Part shown: piece by piece, positions 54,551 to 64,000 of the stretch
Layout of the letters: the number at the start of each line of letters is the position of its first letter
Numbering within the stretch: the stretch's first letter is position 1
Source of the DNA: Ascaphus truei
Taxonomy: Eukaryota; Chordata; Amphibia; Anura; Ascaphidae
Direction of reading: 5' to 3'
DNA length: 64,000 bases
Assembly: GCA_036426205.1 (NCBI GenBank)
Contig: CM071568.1
Span: 48,528,533 to 48,592,532, forward strand
The notes under the pieces: generated by a model
Databases searched by the model: none
What the model saw: only the letters and a program-made list of their open reading frames with translations
Told to the model about the DNA's origin: nothing
Made by a program: the position numbers and the translations under genes

Positions 54551-54930
54551 ACCCAAAGACCCCTGGCAGCCTCTTGTATTAATGCTATGCAGAAAAAAAA
54601 TGCTTTTATGCATGTCTCCATCTCTTTTACGCCAGCCTTTAGCTGGTGAAAAGAAATGGTGAAGTTTTAAAGTGCGATAAAGTTATCACTGTTTTGTGAA
54701 TAGCAGTTACTGGCAAAAAACTGCGTATTTTCCATTTTTTGGCCTATCGTACGACTTTTTTTTTTTCATTGACTGTTTATGGGTGATAAAAAGCCATTCT
54801 GGTGCGATACTGCACTGTTATCACTGCTTTGTGAATAGCAGAGCAGACAATATCGCGCTATGAGGGCATTTATCGCACTTAAGACCACTTATCACTGCTT
54901 TGTCAATAGGCCCCACTGTTTGAGTGCACT

Positions 54931-55331
54931 GGTTACAAAGACTTTGTTACTGTTGTTCTCTTCAACCACGACTACATATCGTGGCTGCGAACTGATAAAG
55001 AGATAGCGAATTTATGTGCTTCATGTCCTGAGTACCAGATCATTTCCCCAAAGCTGAAAAACAAAGTTACTGGTAGAAGTGAAGATGGTCTTAAAAAAAG
55101 ACATTGCACAAAGGAAAACCATATTCATGGATCTCTTCACAAGTCAGAATGTGTGGAAGACACAGAAAAGACTGAAGATAAGTTTTGGGCTTTGATGGAC
55201 TGGAATTCAAAGAAGAAGAAAAGAGGAACTGTCACACAGAAGACTCCGCCGCGAGGCCAATTTTTGTCCTGAAAAGGGGGGATTTTGAAATGGCCGAGCA
55301 TACAGTATGCAGGGCTATGCTGGGGGGAGGT
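54931..55331 (+). pseudogene. LTR-element interior with integrase zinc-finger relic
   Basis: A decayed frame has CASCPEYQIISPKLKNK, resembling the second pair of the HHCC integrase zinc finger (C-x-x-C-P-x-x-Q, second Cys altered in the last motif). CTGGGGGGAGGTA (55319-55331) just before the LTR is a plausible polypurine tract. Most of pol is missing. Confidence 0.5.
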
Positions 55332-56044
55332 ATGTGAGAGTGAAAAGTTAACACTGAAGAGTTAACTCTGTTCAGGCTCAGGAAACCACACCCTAGTGTT
55401 AGGTCTCCTACGCTGTTTCAAATAAGTTCCTGATGGCAAGGAGTTTAAAAGGCAGTCAGAACTGAGACTTTCCCGAACTTGCAGGATGCAGGTTGGAGCG
55501 GTTCCACAGACCAACAAGGATGCAGGGCCTGCTGGTACTGGCTGGGACAAACACCCAGCACTGGAAGCTCCAAGAAGCTAAACAAGCCTTAAGTACACAG
55601 TGCTTGTCTGCAAGGAACCTGAGTTCCACAGTCTGCTAAGGAAGCAGGGCTGACTGATCTGCAAGGCGTAACAGTTTCCAGAGGAATAACCTGGAAATTA
55701 CTTGATGTATTCCTAGCACCCCAAATAAGAACTTATTGTTGATTACAGATGTACTGTATTATGCTATGTTCTGTTTGAACTTGTAATTAGCCTAGCTAAC
55801 CAGTCAGATAGTCAGGGTCTGCTCTGTTTAATCAGTCTCCCTACCCTGGAGCAGGCTTTTCTGTTTATGGTTTTGTTTTGCCTAAAAGGGACGGTGTACC
55901 TAACTTTATGTTTACTTGTGTAGAAAATAAACCACTAAAGTGATTGTTTCAGGACAAGTACAGTGTGTGAACTCTTTACTGACCTCAACTATAAAACCGC
56001 TCTGTCACAGTTTACTGACCTCACCTACAAAGCCGCTCTGTCAC
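55332..56044 (+). repeat. 3' LTR, TGTGAGAG...CTGTCACA
   Basis: Begins TGTGAGAGTG after a polypurine tract and ends GCTCTGTCACA. AAAATAAACC (about 55925) is a polyA-like signal. The last 70 bp holds two tandem copies of ACTGACCTCA...GCTCTGTCACA. Related to the solo LTR at 29163-29671. Confidence 0.65.
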
Positions 56045-56134
56045 AGTTTCATAAATGGGATATAGGGTAATAAATGAAAAAAAAACATTTTTCAAACTTT
56101 TTGCAGAAATATATTATTCAAATCATAAGTGGCA

Positions 56135-56180
56135 CAGGGTGTGTGTGTGTGTGTGTGTGTGTCCGTCCGTCCGTCCATCC
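56135..56180 (+). repeat. (GT)n(CCGT)n microsatellite
   Basis: GTGTGTGTGTGTGTGTGTGT followed by CCGTCCGTCCGTCCATCCG. Confidence 0.95.
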
Positions 56181-56323
56181 GGGTTAGCTTGTTACTCCAT
56201 TTTCTGTATCTGAAACGGCAACCCAACAGAAGTGCAATAATGGACTCACTCTCTTAATAAAGCAGAGAATGAGATTATTTAAGTATGTATTCAGGTGTCT
56301 GATAAATCTTGGTTTATGCTACT

Positions 56324-57004
56324 GTAGCACTGTTCCCCCCCCCCCCCTACCCTCTGGGTGATTTGGAGATTGCACAGCTTATGCTACTGTACGTGTATGT
56401 GGTGCAATACCTGTTTGGAGCAGGATATACTGAGCTGTCTACGGTGGAGTAGTATTTGGACAGGCTTAGGTTCTTATTCTCTGTAGTTCTTTCTCTGGTG
56501 TCAGCGCCTCCAGCCGTAGTGTGTCCCAGGGTGTCCAGGAACTCAGCCCCCACTACTGCATTCTTCTCTCTCCTGCCCAAGGACTGATACTCAGACAGGA
56601 GTGTATGGTGAACAAGGATCTTTATTGGTATGCATGGTAGCAGCCACTGCAGTGCTCCCTGCAGTGGTGCAAGGTCTTGGAAGTCCCAGACTTCTTGTTG
56701 GCTGTGCCTGATGTTCCCTCAGTCCAAGGCCTGAGGGTGAGCATGCTCATCCCTACCATGGGAGAGACTCACCGCTCTTTCTTCCTCTCTTCACTGAGCA
56801 GGAAGCAGACTGAGGCTAACTTTCCACACCCTCCTGGAAGACTCTGGAAGGGCGGGCTCATGGACTGTACCTATCCCTGATAGGCCTATACAGGCCATGA
56901 GTCATCACCTTACTTCCATCACTCACAAGAGGGGCATAAGGGGGGGGGGGGTCAAGAGCCCACAGAGATTAATCTGTTACTGCCTGTAGCTACCAGGACT
57001 TACA
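56324..57004 (-). repeat. Probable LTR fragment
   Basis: Starts TGTAGCACTG and includes CAGCGCCTCCA (56502-56512), the motif found in the related LTRs, and, on the minus strand, CAATAAAGATCC (about 56618). The end near ACTTACA (about 57000) is tentative and no target duplication was found. Confidence 0.45.
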
Positions 57005-58164
57005 TACAGATATAACAGGGGAAAGATAGGTACTATGGGAAATATGATTTTACGTCCTGTTTCACCTGCTGCAGTTCAGAACACAAATGTGGAGGGAAGA
57101 CAAGTCAATGATTAGAGTAATTGGGCAATACAATTTGTTTTGTATGATATGTTATATACACGTATATATTTGTTATGCTATGAGTGAAAGACAAGACATA
57201 AATTAAATATTGCCATTTACAATAATTTAGGACCATTAAAAAAGTATTGATTTCACATAACAACAAAGTGCTGTACCAAAGCATAAAACAAGCGCACATT
57301 AAGCAGAATTTATGTACCTTGTGCAATCTAATTAGAGAGCACAGAAAGCGTTCCTCATAACAAGGCCTTTATCTTTATTTTTGAAGAGGCAATACCACCC
57401 AACTCTCTAAAGAAGCTCTGTCTGACTTCTTGGAGTGAAGCAGGCAATTTACTGCTTTTAATGCCAGTTCCGTTGAATAGACTTATATTTGCAATGAAAA
57501 CAACACAAGTTACTAGGGCCACTTAGAGGCACTTGTGGGCTTTAGGCATAGAATAAACTAGTGGCCCCATTGAGTCCAAACCTTGAACCTTAACCCAGAA
57601 AGGTAAAATTCAAATAAATTAAAGTAATACATTTTTGGGCGGGGGCAAGGGGGTGTGGAAGTTATGGGTGTGGAGGGGGTAAGTATGGTGAGGATGAGGG
57701 AGGAGAAGGAGGTATGGGCCTGGGGTGCAGAGTGGACCACAACAGGGGGAGGGTGGGAAAGTGTACCTACCTGCAACCTGAGGATTGAGGGGGCCTGTTA
57801 GAGGCCTGGAGAGGAGACCCACTGAGACCCTGCAAGATGAGACCCACTGAGGTGCCTGTCAGATGGGGCCTCCCTTCAACCAGCCTTCAGAAGACCTTTT
57901 CTGACTGGCACGTCCATGGACACCCTCCAGTAGGCCTCCTCTGACCGTGCCACTGCAGATCTGGAACGATATGTTAGAGTCGCTGTAAGGGAGGCCCAGG
58001 CCCCTTGACACTCTGGGCCAGCAGTATCATCTCTCCCCCCTGTAGGCAGACCTGGGTGGGCCCCTAATGGCAGTGGGCCCTGGGCATCTGCCCATTGTAT
58101 AATGGGGCCCTGCAAGCTACAAAGGAAAATAAAGAACTAGAGAGGCAGATTAACAGATTACAAG
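57005..58164. other. No recognisable gene
   Basis: AT-rich (57080-57600), then a G-rich stretch (57640-57760) and GC-richer DNA to 58130. The minus frames here are short and Pro-rich. Nothing assignable. Confidence 0.5.
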
Positions 58165-59157
58165 TGTAGCCCCCTGTAAACAGCACAGGCTATACCTATC
58201 TTCCTTCTGCTGTGGTAAGTCCTGTTAAGATCATGCACCAGTAATCATCCTGGGTTTTCCCCCCTTTATAGCCCTATCCTGAATGATAGACGCAGGCCTG
58301 GACTCTGCTGCAGGCGTGAGCACGAGGGGAGGTCCTGTTGACATCACGAGGGGCGGGGCTAGCTCTATATTTAGCAGCCAACTCCGGTGAGTAGTAGTTC
58401 TTCGTTCGAGAATAGTCAGAGTCTGGAGTTGCCGGTTAGTTATGCCGGGAGTATGCAGTGCCGCTAACAGGCCATGAGTCAAGAAATCCTGCGGATCGGT
58501 CCGAGGATTTGGAGGGGCCTACAAGTTCCCCTGCACAGAGTGCAGGAGAAAGCAGAGCGGAAAGAATCAGCGTCCTTTAGTAGAGCTGATAGAGTTATAG
58601 ACTTGGTGGACCAATGCCATCACCCCACTGCCAGAGGTGATGGGGAGAATCCAAGACCCACCGCGAGGCTACCCTCGGGGGTGGGCCACGGGGCATTGAA
58701 GCCCTAGCTCAGACCATCCTGCCGGAAGAGTGACTTGGAGGGAAGGAGAGGAGGAATTATCTGGGCGAAGGCGAGCGGTGTATAACCCGTCCTGGCTATT
58801 GTGTTGCGGCTGTTGGACGCCCTTATCGTTGGAATATTGTTGCTTTGTCAAATAAAGAGACTATTCTTCATCCGTAAAGACTGTGTGTGACTTGGAAAGT
58901 ACTACCCTGGGACCCAAGGGGTTCTTCTATACCGGTCCTGTCCCATATTCCTGGGAGTATAGAAGATGGAGGCGCTGCACCACTAAGAGATCATGGAGGC
59001 TACCACCCCAGAAGCCCGGTCCTGGCTCCCCCACAACATCGCGGGAAGCTCAGGCCCTCCTGTTCCTCACAGGTACGCACCACACCGCATGTAATCTGCC
59101 CTCATGCACCCTAGACACCACCGTAGAGTCTGGGGGAAGGGGGAAAGCAGGGTTACA
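58165..59157 (+). mobile_element. Solo LTR, 993 bp
   Basis: TGTAGCCCCC...GGGTTACA. Flanks are CAAG (58161-58164) and CAAA (59158-59161), a one-mismatch 4-bp duplication. CTATATTTA (58375-58383) and AATAAA (58851-58856) fit plus orientation. TGGAGGCGCTG (58967-58977) is the PBS-like motif, 180 bp before the end. Confidence 0.75.
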
Positions 59158-59201
59158 CAAAAAAATACAGAATGACCAGAAGAAGGTGACTAATGTATCT
59201 A

Positions 59202-60767
59202 CAGTGGCAAGAAAAAGTTTCTGAACCCCTAAGGATTTTCTCATATTTCACATATTTTAAACCTAAAATGTTATTAGATCTTAATCTAAGTCCAAATAAT
59301 AGATAAAGATTACCTGATTAAACAAATGACACAAAGTCATGATACTTTTTCAACATTTATTTATCAATAAATGATTAATCATTAAATATGGATGTGTGAA
59401 AAAGTATGTGAACCTTTAGATGCAGTACCCCTTGTGTAGCAATAACTTCAACTAAGCATTTCCTGTAACTGCTGGTCTGCCTCTCATATCGGTTTTGAGG
59501 AATTTTGGCCATTTCCTCCTTACAGAACTGTTTCAATTCAGTGCTATTTGAGGCCTTCTTTGCATGGCCTTTATTGTCCTGCCACAATAGTTTGATTGGG
59601 TTTAGGTCCAGACTTTGACTAGGTCATTCTAGAACGTGACATTTCTTCTTCTGCAGCCATTCTTTTGTAGACCTGCTTGTATGTTTAGGATCATTGTCTT
59701 GCTGCATGACGCACTTTCGCTTCAGCTTCAGCTCATGGACGAATGGCCTGATATTCTCCTCTACAATCTTCTGATGCAATGCAAAATTCATGGTTGTGTC
59801 ATTGGTGGCTATCTAGGTCCTGAGGCAGCAAAGCAGCCCCAAACCATCACACTCCCACCACCATGCTTGACAGTTGGGATGAGGTTCTTTTGTTAAAATG
59901 CAGTGTTTGGTTTTAGCCAAACATCGTTTCTCATTGAGGACAAAAAGTTCTACCTTTGACTCGTCTGTGCAGAGAACATTGTTCCAGAAGTCTTGGGGAT
60001 CATCCATGTGCTCTTTGGCAAATGTCAAATGGGCAGCAATGTTCTTTTTAGAGAACAGTGGTTTCCTCGTTGCTATTCTGTCTTTTTCTGATAGTTGAGT
60101 CATGAACACTCACATTAGCCATCGGGATAGTGGCCTGCAGATCCTTCGATGTTACTCTGGGGTTTTTTGTGACTTCCTGGATGATTTGCAGGTTTGTTCT
60201 TGGTGATTTTTGTTTGGACGACCACTCCTGGGTAGAGTGAAAGTGCTCTTGAACTTTCTCCATTTGTAGACTATCTGCCTGACAATGGATTGGTGGAGCC
60301 CCAAATCCATAGAAATTGTTTTGTAACCCTTTCTAGACTGATGAGCATCCATAACTGCTTTTCTGAGGTCCTCAGAGATTTATTTTGATCGTGGCATAAC
60401 ATGTTTCCACACACCTGTATGGTAAAGACCAAACCCACACAGTTTCTGATCTTTATATAGGGTGTGACCTCCCAAACTCACACTTGAAGATCTATCTAAT
60501 TATTTAAACACCTGATTCTAATTATCCCCTTTTAATTTAGCTGATAAAACCTATGGTTCACTTACTTTTGCACATACCCTGACTCTTAATTACTCATTGT
60601 TTGTCTAAGTCATACATCATTTTATTTAAAAAGAAATAGAATTGGTTAATATAAACCATATTGGACATTTAACAAAGGACTGGTTTTGATTCAAGAAGGT
60701 TATCATGGATAAACTATGGAATTTCTCTAAGTATATTTGGGGTTCACAAACTTTATTTCGCCTACTG
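59202..60767 (-). mobile_element. Tc1/mariner transposon, decayed
   Basis: Terminal inverted repeats CAGTGGCAAGAAAAAGTTTC...GAACCCC (59202) and GGGGTTCACAAACTTTATTT...CTACTG (60767) are flanked by TA on both sides. The 1.57-kb length and TA target fit Tc1. A second inverted block (TTGTTAATCAG-type, about 59310 and 60500) is degenerate. Confidence 0.9.
59375..60397 (-). pseudogene. Tc1 transposase relic
   Basis: Starting near 60397 (MPRSK then a stop, ISEDLRKAVMDAHQSRKGYK), the N-terminal paired-like domain (LGLHQSIVRQIVYKW, then the GRP linker) continues. Frameshifts lead to NVSVHDSTIRKR, then the catalytic core WNNVLCTDESKVELF (second Asp), and after more shifts WQDNKGHAKKASNSTE near the end. 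The last catalytic residue lies in a garbled stretch (59650-59600). Not functional. Confidence 0.85.
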
Positions 60768-61779
60768 TAAAGCAGATAAGATGACCAAAATGGGTACATC
60801 TTATTCTCTTGCATAGAATTAAATTAAATGATTTAGAGAGATGATGTATTAGAGGAGACTGTGGAGAAGTAAAAAATTACAGAGAATAGTTCACGAGTGG
60901 ATGCAAAATAAAGCATTGGTTGGAAAAGGTAATTGATCTATATAGCTGTTTTTGTACTTTTGGCATGCTTTCTACTGATTCATCCAAAAATGCTATTATA
61001 AAAATGTGTCACCTAGCCCTTAAAATTCATGTATTAATTGGGAACACCAGAGTTATTACTTTTAGACATAAACAATGGAAAGGGGAAACTCTGGCACTCG
61101 ATCTTTGTTTGGAATCTCCAAAAGAAAAATTATATTTGAGGTTTCTTCATATTTCAGCGTTCAGTTTTAGCAGGGTGGCCAGTGTGCTTTGGACTACTTC
61201 CCAGCCAAACAAAATAGAGATTCCTATCAGTTAAAGTGTAAGGAGGGAATTATGATCTCAGAGGTTCATGTTTATCCTTAGATTTTTGGCCAAAGCTATC
61301 TGTCTCAAGAAAAGCAAAGTTCAAACAAATTTTATTTGGCCAAAAATTACATGAATAAAGTAAAATATCGCCTTTTTGTTGTGAACTGCCACCAACTTAA
61401 TGTGTAGCACTTACAAAGTAGCTGCTATTGAATTAGAAGTCATGAATACATTGCAAGCATATGTCTGGTTTTGCATTAATTTCTTTAAACCCTATTGATG
61501 GCCCCTACAACTGAGATTGTACAAGTTATTAATATGTATGTGCAGCATGCTGATAATCTGCGTTTTTAACTAACAATGTAGAATTTTTGTTTTAACGGGA
61601 CACATTTAGAATTGAAAAGTTTGTATGGTCGCACGCTACAGCCACGTTCTAAGAATGGCTCATAGAATAATAATTATTTGCTTTAAATCATTAGAGCTAA
61701 CTTTTTACCGAGAGAGGATGCATATATTATCTCTTACTGCGCATGGAATGTCTTGTATATAATGTATAACTCTGCTCAC
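60768..61779. other. AT-rich, no recognisable feature
   Basis: Non-coding by eye. One 104-codon plus frame (60920-61234) has no recognised motif; given the repeat-rich context I treat it as chance. Confidence 0.45.
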
Positions 61780-61783
61780 TTAA

Positions 61784-62121
61784 AGCTGCAGTTCAGGCTC
61801 CCGTTTTTTTAGTTTTTTTTTTTAGTTTTTTTTTTACTTCAATAGTTTCATCTGGGCAATCTCTACTTACCTAAAAAACTGCATAGCTGCCGGCCAATTT
61901 GTTCTCCGTCTATTGATCGGCAAAGTTTGGCGACATCTTTAAATATGGGGAATGTAAATCGTTGCTATAGGAACAAGCATGCTTGTTAAAATAGAATACA
62001 AGAAAATTGGTCTTTCAAAGTTGTTTTTTTAAAAACAGAAAATGCTAAAATATTTTTTCTTTCTACAGAACTGATTTATTGGAAAAAAACACACATGCAG
62101 GATATTGCCTGAGCTGCAGCT
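61784..62121. mobile_element. TTAA-flanked MITE
   Basis: TTAA on each side (61780-61783 and 62122-62125) and terminal inverted repeats AGCTGCAGTTCAGGC and GCCTGAGCTGCAGCT (15 bp, one mismatch). No ORF. TTAA targets are used by piggyBac and Kolobok/T2 transposons; I cannot tell which. Confidence 0.87.
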
Positions 62122-62125
62122 TTAA

Positions 62126-62889
62126 TGTAACTATGTATTTGTAACCATGTATTTGTCATCATACCTCTATGCCCAGGACATACATGAAAATGAGAGGTAT
62201 CTCTCAATGTATTACTGCCTGGTAAAACATTTTATAATTAAATACATAAATAAATAAATAAGCAAATAAATAACTAATACAACACACTATAGTATTTCAG
62301 GTTTACTATATGGATGGCTGGCTGCAGGCCCAATACATTGTTTCAAATTGTATTCTAAACTTGGAGATATTAGCTTGTAGCCCTATCCACAGGCATCATT
62401 ATTTGATTGTTCTTTTGCTTCAATATGCACCGCTTACATCAATGAGACATATAGATAATTTTTTATACGCAATAGTTATCCGTTTAAAAGGGCAATCCCT
62501 GTTAGGATCAACGTGAACTAATTTCACTGACCTGTTTCAGGCATCTCCTCTGTTACACCTATAAGTATTTTGACATTATTGAAGTGAAACTTCTTTAGTG
62601 GCACCTCTGATGGGATAAAACTGGATAGATGGGGGGCGAAATGTGAAACGGAAGTGACGTCACGTAATGGACGCCGCTCCGCTCACACGTCCCCTGTCAC
62701 ATGCGCCGCTCCTAATCACCGCCGCACCATTGAAACCCACTACCCCGCCCCCATCATTTCACCCACACCAACCCCCCCCCCCCATTCACACCGGCGATGC
62801 TGCACCCACCGCGCTATACTAACGTGTGTCCCATCTTGGGTCCCATGAAATTTCTGACGTGCCGAGGGTTTTTTGTTAGGGGGGGGCGG
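62126..62889. other. Unclassified DNA with C-rich tract
   Basis: No gene. GAAGTGACGTCACG (62652-62665) is a CRE-type site, and a C tract is at 62772-62783. AAATAAATAAATAAGCAAATAAATAA (62247-62272) is low complexity. Confidence 0.45.
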
Positions 62890-63320
62890 GCGTGTGGGGC
62901 CACCCTTGTTCCGGAACGGTAACGAATTTGAGTGAGGAGGGGAGGGGGATTTGGGGGGCGTCCGCTGGGAGGGCAGTAATTGTGCGGTGCGAGGGGAGGG
63001 TGTTTGGGTGGAGGGGGCCAGAATTTGCGTGCGAGGGGAGGGGGGAGGGCAGAATTTGCGTGAGAGGGGAGGGGGGAGGCAGAATTTGCGTGCGAGGGGA
63101 GGTGGGGGAGGGCAGAATTTGCGTTGCAAGGGGAGGGGGAGGGCAGTAATTGTACGTGCGGAGGGGGAGGGGGGGGGGGAGGTCGAATTTGCGTGCTTGG
63201 ACGAGGGGGGGGGGGAGGGCAGAATTTGCGTGTGCGAGGGGATGGGGGGGGGGGGCAGCAGAATTTGCGTGCGAGGGGAGGGGAGGCAGGAATTTGGCGC
63301 GAGGGGGGGGGGCCACAACA
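62890..63320 (+). repeat. G-rich minisatellite
   Basis: About ten units of GAGGGGAGGGGGGAGGCAGA and ATTTGCGTGC. Multiple G3+ runs on one strand. The long Pro- or Gly-rich frames on both strands are by-products. Confidence 0.9.
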
Positions 63321-63379
63321 AACACAACTAGGACAGTTCACCAATACAGGGAGCATTCACACAACACAGAGAGAGAGAG

Positions 63380-63690
63380 ACATACACTGACTGACACACA
63401 CACACACACACACACACTGATTGACACACATGCACACACTGACTGACACACATGCACACACTGACTGACACGCATGTACACAACGACTGTCACACATGCA
63501 CACACTGACTGACACACATACACACACTGACCGGCACAGATACATACACTGACTGACACACGAACAAACAAACACACATACATACTCTCTAACTGACACA
63601 CATACATACTCTCTGACTGACACACATACATACTCACTGACTGATACACATACACACACTGACTGACACATACACTGACTGACACATGTG
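63380..63690 (+). repeat. (ACACACTGACTG)n minisatellite
   Basis: Units of CACACATGCACACACTGACT and variants, about 24 bp, following a short GA tract (63370-63380). Confidence 0.92.
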
Positions 63691-64000
63691 TGCCGAGCAC
63701 GCGCGTTTTAAGTCAATTTCTGTGACAAAAGTCAAAGAAGTTTCACTTACTATGCGCGTGCACAGCACACACAGCTTTTTTTGTACTTTGTTTTTATTTT
63801 TCCTCAGAAAAGAAACTTTGTCATCAAGCGGAGAACGGCAAATGGAGGTATTTCGATGGATAATATTGCCTTTTGTAACGTTGTAAAAATCCAAGTACTG
63901 GAGGCAACAATTTAGTGACAGTGCCATTTTTATTGATTAGGATAGAATAACTGTGAGCTTTATAGAAAACCTTAAACAGTATACTGCTGTTTTCATATAC
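63691..64000. other. No recognisable feature
   Basis: Non-coding by eye; a small frame (63686-63886) overlaps the repeat end and has no motif. Confidence 0.4.

Larger units (their letters stand above)
52850..54930 (+). mobile_element. Gene-like composite repeat, copy 5, disrupted
   Basis: T-rich intron-like DNA (52850-53330), the GCCCATATTATATGGGC palindrome (53354-53370), a repeat of it (53490 onward), then TTAATTACGTGATTAAGG (54089-54106), a micro-exon-like segment (54158-54213), the GGATAATAG palindrome (54279-54298), a minisatellite (54370-54550) and the end (TTATCACTGCTTTGTCAATAGGCCCC, 54889-54914). Between 53624 and 53898 an inverted LTR copy is inserted. Confidence 0.55.

Noticed and set aside
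54258..54621. Minus and plus ORFs over the GGGACCACC array
   Set aside because: Repeat-derived, and the same pattern occurs at each minisatellite copy.
60920..61234. A host gene fragment in AT-rich DNA
   Set aside because: 104 codons with no recognised motif, no splice sites or repeat support. I could not support it.
62740..63356. Pro-rich minus-strand ORFs of 149-195 codons
   Set aside because: Pure translation of the G-rich minisatellite; no real protein feature.
1..64000. A CRISPR array or bacterial operon
   Set aside because: No regularly spaced direct repeats with unique spacers. All coding matches are eukaryotic mobile-element domains.

Overview
The window looks like repeat-dense, non-genic DNA from a large vertebrate genome, most probably a frog or toad (anuran). 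The reasons are CR1 LINE ends with a frog-style 3' tail (positions 40289-40380 and 42390-42430), many repeats carrying the core GAAACGCGT, Penelope-like elements, RTE and L2 LINEs, Tc1 and TTAA-type DNA transposons, and Ty3/Gypsy elements with long CpG-rich LTRs. I found no convincing host protein-coding exon, tRNA gene or CRISPR array. Almost every recognisable reading frame belongs to a mobile element.

Layout. 138-5588: a complete LTR retrotransposon on the minus strand with TGTA...TACA termini, a 4-bp target duplication and one long gag-like frame but no pol. 6385-9530: Penelope-like (PLE) debris, with two head-to-head terminal units and a GIY-YIG endonuclease fragment. 9532-19152: a minus-strand Ty3/Gypsy element missing its 5' end and most of its reverse transcriptase, and split by a 4.4-kb gene-like repeat (13381-17805). 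19150-20560: an RTE LINE fragment. 20580-22110: more gene-like repeat and PLE-type promoter units. 22440-25570: an L2-like LINE carrying a 513-bp retroposed insertion with a 5S rRNA-derived core between 83-bp inverted arms. 26871-32520: two minus-strand copies of the gene-like repeat, a solo LTR and a second RTE fragment. 32565-33494: a long fold-back element. 33590-36300: tandem and minisatellite repeats. 36331-39760: PLE sequence, including a promoter/ribozyme-like unit, a leader ORF and the RT N-terminus. 40125-47460: CR1 LINEs, the main one nearly full length, with an esterase-bearing ORF1, and split by a solo LTR. 48359-51605: the 5' part of another Gypsy element. 51606-56080: PLE-like and gene-like repeat sequence plus a 275-bp inverted LTR duplication. 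58165-59157: a solo LTR. 59202-60767: a decayed Tc1 element. 61784-62121: a TTAA-flanked MITE. 62890-63700: G-rich and CA-rich simple repeats.

Two cross-cutting patterns stand out. First, seven loci carry a hammerhead-ribozyme-like module (core like CTGANGA, stem II, GAA, palindromic stem III ACGCGT or ACGTACGT). At five or more of them it sits about 25-35 nt downstream of a TATA-like box, so the module would lie at or next to the transcript 5' end. Second, five copies of a roughly 3-kb repeat have gene-like architecture: a CRE/CCAAT/TATA head, an acidic micro-exon flanked by splice-site sequences in two copies, a recurring palindrome, a GGGACCACC-type minisatellite and a recurring terminal motif. 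I could not assign this family to a known transposon superfamily.

All family names are from motif recognition by eye; no database search was run.
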